Below are positions 12,347-24,100 of a stretch of 64,000 bases of DNA, in pieces (within the stretch, counting starts at the first letter, position 1; every line of letters starts with the position of its first letter). Made by a program: the position numbers and the translations under genes. The notes under the pieces were generated by a model. The model was not told the DNA's origin, made no database searches, and saw only the letters and a list, made by a program, of their open reading frames with translations. Source of the stretch: Thamnaconus septentrionalis (taxonomy: Eukaryota; Chordata; Actinopteri; Tetraodontiformes; Monacanthidae); NCBI GenBank assembly GCA_009823395.1, contig CM020501.1, positions 9,483,361 through 9,547,360 of the forward strand, written 5' to 3'.

Positions 12347-15260
12347 GTAAAAATGTTTCAGCGAAGGTCGGAAAAGACAAAATATTTTTTTAGATTTAAG
12401 CCCAACCTGTCGTGAATTAAAAAACAAACACAAAAAAAAAAACACCAAGCGAGACGAGGCCGGTAATGCAGACCATTACTGCTTCTCGTGTCTGCACGGC
12501 CGTTCATCACGCAGCTTTTTCAGCACTTGTGCCGAAGCTGCTCGCTCCCCACAATAAATATGCAATCATTTACCTCCGTGTAGCGGGAGGCCGGGAGTGC
12601 TGGGAGGGAGAGTCGCACTGTAAAACCGCACAAACACACACTTGCACTCGCTCTTCTGTCGGTTTCTGTTTTACAATCAAAAACACACATCTCACTCTGG
12701 CTCAAGGGCACATTAAATGATGCCTTCCTGTGCTCTCCGTTTGTTTTTCTGGCGCACGCTGGTGGATTTGCGCGGCCGCCACCAAACTGCAACGAGGCCT
12801 GCGGCGCCATCTTTTTTTCTTTTAAGAACGGCTGCTCATTCACGGCTCGTCCATGTCAGCTGTTTTGTGGTTGTGTTTTGTTTTGTTTTGTTTTTTTGTT
12901 TTGTGGATCGAATGACTTCCCTTCTGTTTCCCTACTTTCCACTTTGATATCTGGGCTTTTGATGATGTTGCCTGATGCCTTTGTCCTCTCACACGGTCAG
13001 TGGGCTAATCATCTCTGCAGAGGTGTAAGCACGTGCTAATAAACAGCTGTTTAGTGGTTTTTGAGAGGCGGTGTTTGCTCTGTGTAACGGTTGCACATTT
13101 TAGTCAGTTGCTAAAACAACAACAACAAATGGTTTAATTTATTATCCTGCGTGCGGTTGTATTTTATCCATCCTTAACGCCGTGGGAGAATCACTTTTAA
13201 TCTCTACTCCCAGCGCTGACGGCGAAAAGAAATCTAATTTGTTTAAAGAATAGATTTGGTTTATTCTTGTTTATTCAATTCACCAATAACAAACACCCTC
13301 AACAGTTCATAGCAACAACACATCCAGACATGCAGCTATTCCTAATCTTATCACAGTCAATGCTGTTATGAGCACAATTAGGTTATATTCCTATTTTATT
13401 GCCACCATTACACTCAAGCATACATTATATCATTAGAGGATTATCCAGGGACAGATTTGATGAGAGCCTGTGTATTAGCTTGCCTCAAAGCCCCACTGTT
13501 CCTGCAGCTATGGGATGTCGTTCTCTCTGTCATTTGTTCCCTGTGTAAACCAGCGACTGCATAATATGTCCCACATGCTATATGGAAATTATTCCCGATA
13601 GAAAAAAAAAGGATGGACTGTGCACATTCACATCAGCTATTGTTCCTTCTCACGACAAAATTATCTCCATTTTTCATATGTTCCCCATTTCAGTGCGTTG
13701 AAAAGGCTTTAGTGTTATTTCTGTCAAACTTTCGTCCTCTTTTTGTTACATACACAGACACAAACATACTGGCATCTTTTTCATTTTACAAAAAATATCT
13801 ATCATTAAAAGCAGTTTTTAATACAGCTTCTGTTGACCCCTGTAAATATTGGCTACGAGCCACAACATCAGTGTTAATATCGGTTATCGGCCAAATTGCC
13901 GAGCGCGATACTCGCTGTCGTGTTAAATTTCCTCATTAATGCACAGTGGGCTTCTCATTTTGCTATCACGTCTTAAAGATAGGAGAGTTAATGGTTTTAA
14001 TCTAGCACCTGTTTAACAGCAAGACAAAACTACAAAGAGATAAGGTGTAGCACAAATAGTTTGCCCTCTTATCTGCTGGTACACACCCCTGTGTGTTTGG
14101 CCCCGCATGTGCTAAAACAAATATGCAAATGAGTGTTATGTGTTACACTTCAGGCTGGCGGTGCTGTAGGCATTCTCTGCGATTGTAAGAGGGGAGCCAA
14201 AAACAAAAACAACAATGATGACTACAGCACACGCAACAGTGGCAGTACACCACTGGGAGTGGTGCAGCCTGTTGTAACAAATCCTGTCAACTTGCTGCTG
14301 TCAGCACAGCCGTGTCAGGTGAGCAGCAAGGCTTCACCTTTACTGGCGCTAGCTTGTCTCCTGTTTTGTTTCCACTCCACCCTGGCCTCACAACAGACAC
14401 CCCATAGTGTTATTTCTACTTTATACTCAATGTTTTTCTCTTTACTTAAAAAAAACAAAAAAAAACTATAGATGCCACTGCTGTGATGGGTGACAGGGCA
14501 TGAAAGACAAGAGATGATTTAAATGGGTGATTTCTCAAATTCGATGTGAGTATTGGTGCTATTTGAAAATAACAAAACAAAACATTTAATTTATCTTTAA
14601 CAAATCCCTTATGACATACTAAATGGATAAATAACATTTCAGTACTTTTAGGAGCCTATGCTAGGTAGAGGCTTGAGTCAAATTCAGAAGTTTTATAACA
14701 TCAGTCTTATAGCATCAATCTACAGCTACTGCTGCACCAAAAAGCTGTGTGTATTCTGCAGAGTGATATGTGCTAATAGGCCCAGGTGAGTAAATGCATT
14801 GAGTGCTAATAAATGCAGTGGTTTGACAGACCTCTGTCTCATGTTAATTTATGCGGCATCATCATCCTGTGACAAGGTGAGGCTATGAGGGCAGGTTAGC
14901 AACACGGCGTGGCTGCAGGGTTGATGTATATGGTCCATGTATGTTCGAGCATGTGTATAGGTGTCTCTCACCCCGACACTCATCTGAACTCTGGCTTGAC
15001 AAGGAACAGATGTCCCTGCATTAATTTAGTGTTAAATTAGCTTGCAGATGTTAAGCGATAGCCTACCCAAATAAGTAACTCCTGCGGCTTCCTTCAATTT
15101 CCTTCAATCATGACGAATGTCCCAAAAGTCTTAATTCACCAATGGAGATGTAACTTCTGCCAATATTTAGACTGAAAACTAGATTTTGTTTCCTTAGTAA
15201 CCTACCTGGCCCTGCTGCAAACATTCAAAAGTGTTTAAGTAAATAATTTCTGTCACTAAC

Positions 15261-17665
15261 CTGTCTCGGCTCCTCCGGGATGGGAAGGCAGCGTTGCAGC
15301 CAGCCACCGTACACACATGCATTTCTTTGATGTGTACATTCTTGTAGTGCAGTTTCATGCTGTAGGAACTCTTGAAGCTCTTCTTACACACGTAGCAGAT
15401 CTTTGGGTCAGGACTAGAGCATTGGTCTCCCTCTGGTGACTGAGAAGATGGGAATTTGGGTGGGCTGGCACCATAGCCCATGGAAGAGATGAAGCTTTCA
15501 TGCAGAGCAGCCATGCTTGCAGCAGCAGCCGCGGCCATGCCTCCGTTGTATAGGCCGTATTGGCCCATGCAGAACATGTCATAAGTAGGATCGTTGAGCT
15601 CCTCCTTGATTTTAATAGGGGGCTGTTGAGGAGAGGGCGAGGCATGACGTTTCCTTTCCATGTTTTTTCTCAAGTGGGCTTCGTCATCACCCTCATCATC
15701 GTGGTCTTTGTCCATGCCCCTTCCACCAAGTAGATGTTTCTGTTGTTCCTCTACGTCTGTCATTTCGTCTCGGTAGAACATCTTGGACTCTGATGTCTCA
15801 GACTCATTTTCAAAGTCTCTCTCATGGTCTTGGTCTTCAGACGTGAAGCTATCCATACAGCGCAGCTCACCAGACCCTTGAAGGTCATTGCCAGCCCTCC
15901 CATCGCTTACACTCCCATCCCGGCATTCATCCTCACCCCGTCTCATCAGGCCTCTCAGAGCTAGGCCGGGGCTCATCTCATCCTGGGAAGGGGATTGCTG
16001 TCCACTACCACCGCTATGGTTACTAGTACCATTGCCGCTGTTGTTATTGCTGTTGCAATTACCATTTATTTTGATATTGTTGTGAAGAAGGGACGACTGG
16101 TGATGGTGGTGATTGTGATGGAGGTCGTCATCGTCATCATCATCTTTGTCGTCATATTCATCTGCCACATCAATGACTTCTTTCTCAATCTTAACTGGCA
16201 TGCTGGATTTACGAGGCTTCTTTTTTGGTGTGGGGTCTGTGTTTCCAGTACTCATGTCATGAATGGTATTGTGTGTTTGTGAGCGGTGGATCATGTGCCC
16301 TGCTTCTGACATATTGACATTATTGTTTGAGGCAGCAACGGCTGCAGCCAACATTTGTTGTTGTTGGTCCATCAGGGTGGTACTGTTGGTTGTGGTGGGT
16401 AGTATGGGGCTTGTGGGCAGTGACACTGGAGGACTGACGAGGTCAGCAGGGGACAGTAGTGTGCGGTAAAATGGGGGCACTGGTTGGACTGGCTGCACTG
16501 ACTTTAGGGTGGGGAACACCAGTGGGCTTTGCAGTGGGGATTGAAGCATAGGGTCAACTGGTGGAGTTGTGAAGCCCAGTGGAGGCCTTCCAGGACTGGT
16601 GAGTGTGAAGCCTCCATTCTTGGTGCTTGAGATGACAGGTGTACCAGGTGTGGAACGGATGAGGTCTTTATCACGGTTATTGCGCAGCATGGGCATGTGC
16701 AACCGAGGATTCGGATTGGCACTGTGGCGGTTGCGACTGCGAAGTGAACTGAAGACCATGTTGCAACCCTCAATGGTGCAGCGGTGTTTAATCTTCAAGT
16801 GTACAGCATTGTAGTGAATTTTAAGTGTGCCTTTGTCATAAAAGGTTTTGCCACAGGAATTGCAGCACACCCGGCCCTTGCGTGAGGTAGCACCCAAACG
16901 GCGCATGCGATGCATCTTGGAGTTAAAGGAAGCGTGGGTGATAGTTTTGGTGTGCTCATCCTTAACAAAATGGTGGTGGACCTGGTGATCACTTAAACTG
17001 TTGGGTGGCTGAGGTTGACTTTGGGACTGCGATTGACCCTGCTGTTGTTGCTGCTGAAGCTGTGCCTGCTGTTGCTGCTGCTGTTGCTGAGCCTGCTGGG
17101 TGGAAGGGGTTGGTGAGATGGGTGATGCTCTGTTATTGGGCTCTGTTTTTGGTTCAATGTTGTTCATTGGTCCCAAGGGTCCGCGGTTAGGACTCTGGCC
17201 TGAGCGGAAGGGTGACAGTGACACTTCTGACTCGCTGGTCTCCACCTGTTCGCCTTGGTTTGGTAGGCTGGGCTCCCGGAGCCGGAGAGCAGACTGTTCT
17301 ATGGGCAGGCCATTGGGGGGCAAACCAAGCATTGGGGCTGACACAGGGTTGATGTACTGGAAGGGCAAAAGGAAGGCGAGGCTGTTGGGTATATTTTCAA
17401 AATGGTGAATGCTGGAAGGGCTGCTGTTTTCCAGATGTGTCAAAAGCCCTGGGCTGCGGGTTCTGTTGTTGCTTTCAATGAATGTCCTGATCCCGGAGTC
17501 TGTCTTGGATGAGGGAACCGTGACTGCCTGACCCTCCTTCTCCTGAATCGCCATCAGCTCCACAATGGACTTGGTCTCACCAAAGCGAAGGAACTGCTGC
17601 AGGGTGATGATCTCCTCTTCTCGGGACATAATGGACCAGCGGTCCAACACCTTGCCTGCAGCATC
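15261..17665 (-). CDS. bnc2: bnc2 large exon: poly-Gln, first zinc-finger pair, NLS, start of second pair
   Basis: The exon is 2,405 bases: 801 codons plus two bases. Numbering residues from the first codon in the window, it covers 114-915. In order it holds: a conserved helical block (about 114-220, starting [10 protein letters not shown]); a Gln-rich run (about 303-334, DNA 17039-17100); the first C2H2 pair (about 379-436, DNA 16697-16870, with CNSCGKTF and [10 protein letters not shown]); Ser/Pro-rich linker; a basic [14 protein letters not shown] (about 593-603) followed by the sumoylation-type motif VKIE; an Asp run and His-rich run (about 618-635); an Asn/Ser/Gly-rich stretch; acidic linker; a second sumoylation-type motif IKEE; the conserved DPTYDMF block; an Ala run; and the first three quarters of the second C2H2 pair (from 15400, CYVCKKSF). 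The acceptor is catctag|GAT and the donor CGAGACAG|gttagt. The Arg codon AG|G is completed by the last exon. The exon is longer than in mammals because of the low-complexity inserts. Confidence 0.98.
17039..17100 (-). repeat. in-frame CAG/CAA repeat coding poly-Gln
   Basis: A mixed CAG/CAA run inside the large bnc2 exon encodes about 18 Gln with an internal AQL break. Most codons are CAG with CAA interruptions. It is absent from the mammalian protein as I recall it. Confidence 0.9.
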
Positions 17666-20639
17666 CTAGATGTCCCAGAAGAGACAAGCGAGAAGACAGA
17701 AATACAAACCATCATTGATTGTGCATAATCATTGTGGTCAAGGGAGAAGATGGAGCAGGGGTTACTTTCTAAGGGCAAGCTTTTTCGATAATGAAATTCA
17801 GAAGCCCATGGCCCAACGACTGTGCCTTTTGATCAGCCCTGCGTATATAATTTTTGATCACATGTGTGAAGAAAGTAGTCAAGAGTTTCTTGACTGCAAA
17901 TCAAAAGCACTGGGGTAAGGCAGCAGCTGCTTAAACAGTACAAGGATGTTATTCCCATAGACTGACATAAACAACATTGTTGAGGATTTGAACTTCCATT
18001 GGCACTCTCACTGCACACAACCTGTGCCATGGGATATTTACACATTATTTAAGCCTGAGAAAAAAAGCTCTTGTATAAATAATAGAATAGTTAATACAAG
18101 CCACTAATTGAAACGTCCTAATCAGGGATTTCTCTCAGTTTGCTCCATCTCTGAGGAAGTGAAATGCCAGCGGGAGAATGGGACTTCTACACTCTGCACG
18201 AGGAAATAGGTGTGGCTATTCAGAAAGAGTAACTCATGCTTTTTCAAGGTTATCCTTAAATACCTTTAGTGTGTTTTAGAACCCATGTTGATTTATTCCT
18301 TCGACAGGCTGAATATCTATTATGTTTTTATTCTTATTTTCCCCCCAATATAATTAGCATCAGTCGTGGATTTTTTAACTAATTCATTTTTTTGGAAATT
18401 GGAATTTTTGCAGTTAGAAACTTATTTTCAACAAACAGGCAAATAATAACAATATGCAACCTTCTTTCAGTGCTGTAGAGTATTTATAGGAAAGAAGAAA
18501 TTGTTTAATAACATGTTGGCATTAGTAATTAACCTCAGCATTGCTGGAACAAAGGATGCTACTATATTTCAAACAGACCTGATGTGTGTATTTGTGAAGT
18601 TTATTAATCATTTCAATCATCAAAAATAAGCACTGCTAATCAATGTACTGAAAACATTCTGTTTCAAATTGTGGCCATGCCAGGAAATTTATTATGTAGT
18701 GTTTTTTCATAGATTTATATGTTTTCTTACTACTGATGACAGAACTCGTAGCAAGAGTATTCTCATATAATACAGCACTTGTTACAGTAGATGGTGTGTT
18801 AAGGGAAAACCACATGAAAGACATCGAGGAGGGAGACAGAGAGATGTAGTGTAAATATCTCTCCCAGATTCCCAGGGGACCAGGCATGTGTGATATCAAG
18901 GGAGCGTTGCAAGCCATGACAATTAGTCATAGTGAAATGGTATCATTTCAGAAGTGCTCCTAGCTGCTAGCGTCTATAAAAGATAAATGGCAACTCTGGT
19001 GAGTAAAAAGCTGTAAAAACCAACATCACAAAGCACAAAGGGCCTGTAAGGAGAAAACAGAAGATAAATGTTTAAAGAGCGACAGTGAAAGAGAGAGAGT
19101 ACTGGGGAGGCACAGAGGAAGGAGAGCAGAAAAGCAGAGGAAAAATGAAAGTGTGAGTGGTTTCATTTCATGCCCTTAGATATAGTGGAGAAACAGATTC
19201 TTCAGAGACAAACATCAATAGTCACTGGGGTATTTGTTGTTAAATATACATTAAAAAACATTTTACACTTTCATTCTGTGTGCGCTCTTGAGTTTTTGCC
19301 TCAAGGTATGACTTTAAATTCTAGCCTGGGCGCTATTATTTTATACTGCGTGGCCATCTGGGCTTTAGGACTTCCATTTGATTGAAACAAAAAGAATAAA
19401 AGCATATTAGAAAGTGAATATTTAAACAGCTTAACAGACACATTTTTCAAGATGTTGAGAAATTCACATAATTCATGTTTTCTTGTGACAAATTATATTG
19501 GTCACACTCATTAGTACAGCCACAATTCTGATAAGTACGAACAACCTGGAAGCATTTCAAACTATTTTTGTGCATGATTTGCGCTTGTAAAAAGGAACTT
19601 ATTCATTGCTGATATTCTTTCAAGACAAGGTCTTTATTGAAATGTTTTTAGAACTCTAATAATTTGCCTCACTCAATAGCTAATCCATCGGGTCATTTCT
19701 TATCACTACTTTTCATGTACTCAAGAGTGTGGAAGGGCAATAGGGTTGTTTATCAAAAGTGTCTTTCCACACCCACAACAGAGTTTTTTTTGTTTTTTTC
19801 TCTAACTGACTGATTAGGCATCACTTTACCCTGTAATAGCACCACTCTGCCACCTCTCCCTTGTTCATGAAGTTCAATAAAAAAAAAACAAGACACAATG
19901 GCTCGGGCCAAACTGCACTCCTATTAGTGCTACGAAGGGCCAGCCAGCTGTCAGAATAGGTCAGTGGTTCTGCAATGCACTGGGCCCTGTCTAAGGGTAG
20001 ACTATCCAAGCACTCCTGGTTCACTGGTCAATTGAGTTTTGGAGTCCAGTCAACAAGCGTTTGGGGCCGGTGTCGGTCTGGGAGAAGTCGGTCAATATAA
20101 ATTAAGAAGCAGAGGAAGACCAAAGTACAGGGACAAACTTGATGAAGGGTAAGTTTGTATCCAAACTTCCACAAGTCTAATTGTGATAAGCGTTACGGCT
20201 TCATAAATACACGCTGCAATATGCATTTTAATGAACCAACAGCAGATTAAATACCAAAATAAATGGTAAGCCGATGACACCTTTTGAGATCGATCGACAA
20301 TCGCAAGCGTAAGCTGTGACAGTGGGAAGCCCACAACACAGTTACTCTCACAACACTCTCATGCATTAGTGTTGTGATGCTGTGCGAGAAACAAATATGC
20401 CATTAGAAGCACTTTTATATGTAGGCACTCATCTTCCAATTAGCTTAATGTGGCCCTCTCCCTCCCTCCCTATATTTTCCGGGCGTGCCCCGCCTCTTCT
20501 TATACACTCCCCCTAGTAAAACCTCATTAATCCACCCCTCCCACCGTCTCCCCCCAGAGCTATGACATATTAGTTTGTCATTATGCATCGCAGAGTCCTT
20601 TAAACAGTACGGCTAAACCCCTGTTTGCCAGGTTAATGA

Positions 20640-21100
20640 CTATTAGCCAATAATTACGGCGGAGAGCGACGATGGAGTACCCACTTTGTCTGTCGGACAG
20701 CTTTGCTGCTGTTAGTTTATTTTATCCGCCAGCCTCCACGTCTCTCAGAATTAACCTGGCACCGGCTGTATTTATTCATCCCCCTGCCACGGCGACGCGT
20801 TCCTAATTCTTTAGCTGCTGCTAATAGCGCAGCGCCGGACGCTGTGCGGCGGGCGTGTGGCGGGGAATCGGCAACTCGCAAATTGCTGACGACGAGCAAC
20901 GGGCAAATGATGGCCTTGTCATAGGCCAGGGCACCGCTGTCAGTTAAAACAAATCAGGCAATTATGCAATTAAGCGGCTGGTTCGCCGGGCTGCGGGAGG
21001 AGTGTGGCCGCATGGTGTGCATTGGGGATTAACAGCTTATCACGTGTATGCCTTTCACTAATCATCACCTGTCGTCCTCATTGGCCTGTGTGTTTAAGAG
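20640..21100. promoter_or_regulatory. conserved-noncoding-element candidate
   Basis: The block is repeat-free with many ordered motifs: GTTAATGACTATTAGCC, CCAATAATTACGG, GGCAATTATGCAATTAAGC, TTATCACGTG and TCACCTGTCG. This density of TAAT, E-box and CCAAT cores without simple repeats resembles developmental enhancers. Confidence is limited because no alignment is available. Confidence 0.3.
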
Positions 21101-24100
21101 AGCGCCGCCACGCGAGGCGCACGTCACGTTGACCTTTGTATTGTATGTAGATGATGAAATGCGACATCTCTGACCCTCAGTGAGTTCGGGTCAACTCTGT
21201 TCACACGTCACAGTCACACAAATTTGCACCTGGCCAATGCAGTCTGCATTAACCGACTTCCCTGTTGCATAAAGTGCACAACACGCAAACTAGAGCGATC
21301 GGGAGATCGTATCACTTGCAGTAAGGAAAGGGGGGGGGAAAGGGAATCGGTTCCTTACAGTGGCAGAGTAAACCATGGGAACCACATCGATCCACCAATC
21401 ACCTTGCAGGGAATGTGATCTCCAGCAACCCTCTGGGGAGTCACCATTGATCTTCAGTCCTTCTTTCAGATCCAGTTCTTAAAAAAACACTCTATCCCTG
21501 TGTTCGCCACTTCAAGGGAGGTTAAGCAGAAGTTCCTTGTGATCTGAGAAGGTCTTGAACCTTGGTGCTTCCTTTTCCATATTCTGTTTCTCTCCCCACC
21601 CCTCTCCGGCAATAGTATAAATAATGCAAAGGATCTGGTGGCAAGGGGTGCCATGGGGGATGGGTTCACGAAAAGCCCACTGCCTGCAGCCATCACATCA
21701 GAGGGCAAGAGCTCCCAAGGCACCGGCTGCTCCCTTATTGGTTCCCCTGTGGCAGGTCAGAGGTCAGGTGTGAACAACTGGCTCTACCGCTTCCCCTGTG
21801 ATGGACCACAGGAAAATCGGTAGCTACGTGAAGATGTGGGTGGAAGACCTTTGTAAGAATCATAGAGGTTGAAATTTGCACTCTGTGATCATCGTAAATT
21901 CCTCTTTTATTCCCTGCACAACAAAAGAATGTGTTGGGTTTTCTTTTTGTTGGTTCCTTTGCATCTTCCAGTACATATCTGAACTAATTGTCGAAATAAG
22001 TAATCAAACACAGCTGTTCTCAAGTTGTTATTGCTAAATTGAAATGTATTCTAATTAAGAGCACTTTGATAAACATGAAAAATGTTTGGTTATGCTGATT
22101 ATTATTTAATACATTTCCACATATTCAATTCTTTTATTTTCTTTTTTACTTTTGTTCCCAGCCTCATGCAATTAGCTACTGTACACAGGACATTGAATGG
22201 GTCAGTATCATGCTCTGTATTGCCAGTGACGACAGCTGTCAATGAGAGCGAATGTGAAGAAGCCACAGGGTTTTATGACACACTCTGAGCAGCCCCTCGT
22301 TCAGCCCTCAGGCTCATTTAACTCGTGGCTTTGGTTAAAATTTCATGACTCTGTGTTGGTTGTTGCTGAGGGCACGCTAATCGACAGGAGGGAGAGTTAT
22401 TGTGCACTTGCCAGTTGCAGACTGAAAAAAAGAGAGGAGGAGATCAGAGGGAGGCCATTGCAGATCAGTGACTCAAGTCTGGCACAGCACACGTTCCAGG
22501 TGGCCTTTCATAAACCTGAAGGTTTCCATTTATTCTCCCTCTAAATTGTCCTTTTTCATTGTGATTTTTTTTTATTTTTTTTATAATTGAGCTTTTTTCA
22601 AAAAAGAAAGTCTTACAATCTCACTCTAACATCGAAACCTGCTGCTATGACCATTTCTTTGAGGGGGGGTTAAGTTTTCCTTTTGTGTCTGTAAAATAAA
22701 ACAAAAAAAGCGGTATGGACAGTCAGTTGGACACAGCCCAGCAGTGGTGCAGATGGGGCGGCACATGGAAGCCATTTCAGGCCCCGGTGCGCCGCAGAGA
22801 AAAGTCGTCTGCTCGCTGAGTTCAGAACCTCTGAAGAACCGCCTCGCAGCACTTACATGCAACGTCTGGGCCCGGACTTGAAGTATTGATTCTCTGTCAG
22901 CTTTCACAAAGCATAGACAATAACGTTGGCTTGCCTCACCCAACTGTGCTAAAGAAGCGTAGCCGTGGTCAATGTGTTAAAAAAGAAAAAAAAAAAAAAC
23001 CTCAGCGGGCCCCAGCGCGGAGCTTTAGGGGCAGCCTCAGAGAAGAGGGGCGGAGTGGTGGAGGCGGCGAGGGAACGCCTGATGGTTCACATTAATTGAG
23101 GATGATTCGTGTGATCTAGTGAGTCTGGAAGCAGCAGCCAGGTCTGTCGTGGGGCTGGGAGACAGATGTAGGGGCCGCTGTGCCCCTCCAGGGCCTTCGC
23201 GGAGCAGTGAGGCGACTGCGCAATGGTCTGTCCGTCCTCTGTGTGTGTGTGTGAGTGCGAGAGAGTGAGGAGGGGTTGGATGGTGCGGTGGATTGGGCGG
23301 CGGGGGTTGTTGGGGGGCAGACAGCCTGCTTTTCCCTTCCTCTTATATCACATCTTCTTTGTCTTGATTACTATTTTGGCAGGAGGCCGGTGTGGAGAAG
23401 GTGCATTAACATATGCTCACAATTTGCTCTCTTGGCCATGAAGTTACGCGCCTCGCCTGCGCCCTGATATCGCTCTGTTCTCCCCTCGTGTAATTCCCCT
23501 CCCCTTATCACATTGTAGCTCCAGGCGACCTGCCGGGTCTTAAAACAAAGCCTTTGTCAAGTACGAGCGCTTGTAAAAGGAAAAAATAAAGGGAAATTCG
23601 AGATGGCGAGATAAATTTCCCTTCACCGCTTAGCAAAAACCTTTTAAACACCGGGCTTTATTTTCACAACAAAAACAATATTAACGAGTCGTTAAAGTCC
23701 CACTTTGAAGCTTGTGTTTTATTCCTCTTGGATTTCTTTCTTTTTTTTTTGTTTCGACCCGCCACTACAAATGTACCATTGATCCCGACACAATCAAAAT
23801 AATCCACTCATCATCGCTGCGTAAAAAGGAAATTGATGCGACTGGATAATGGATGGCGCTGTAGGTATAAGCCCTGCAGGTTATTTGGTTCTGGTCTGGC
23901 TGGGAGCAGATAGAGGTGTGTGTGACACGCAGACGCTTTGCATTAGCGCAGCTTTTTCAGCTTCCTCCTGTGCCTTCGCCGTGGAGCGTGCAGGAGGAAA
24001 GAAAATAAGCTAATGGACTCTTTACTTAATGTGATCAGAGCCATTATTGACATGCTGCCAGGAAGATGCAAGACCATTAACTCAAGCTTCACTCTCTGGT

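Larger units (their letters stand above)
8982..15260 (-). other. bnc2: bnc2 last intron (6.3 kb)
   Basis: This intron separates the two halves of the second zinc-finger pair, as in other basonuclins. The acceptor side is a good pyrimidine tract. It holds an AT-core conserved-element candidate (about 9300-9640), a CpG-rich patch (about 10250-10360), a CAG run (12318-12339) next to a plus-strand exon-like segment (12248-12346), and otherwise unremarkable AT-rich sequence (13,000-15,200). I see no coding exon of bnc2 inside it. Confidence 0.85.

Noticed and set aside
11819..12448. A 209-codon minus-strand open frame in the last bnc2 intron
   Set aside because: Begins and continues through A/T-runs and CTG-rich sequence, without conserved residues or plausible splice sites joining bnc2.
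15888..16282. Plus-strand hydrophobic open frames that look like membrane segments
   Set aside because: They are antisense to the Asp/His/Asn-rich part of the large bnc2 exon; complement of GAY/CAY/AAY codons gives Val/Ile/Leu-like codons.
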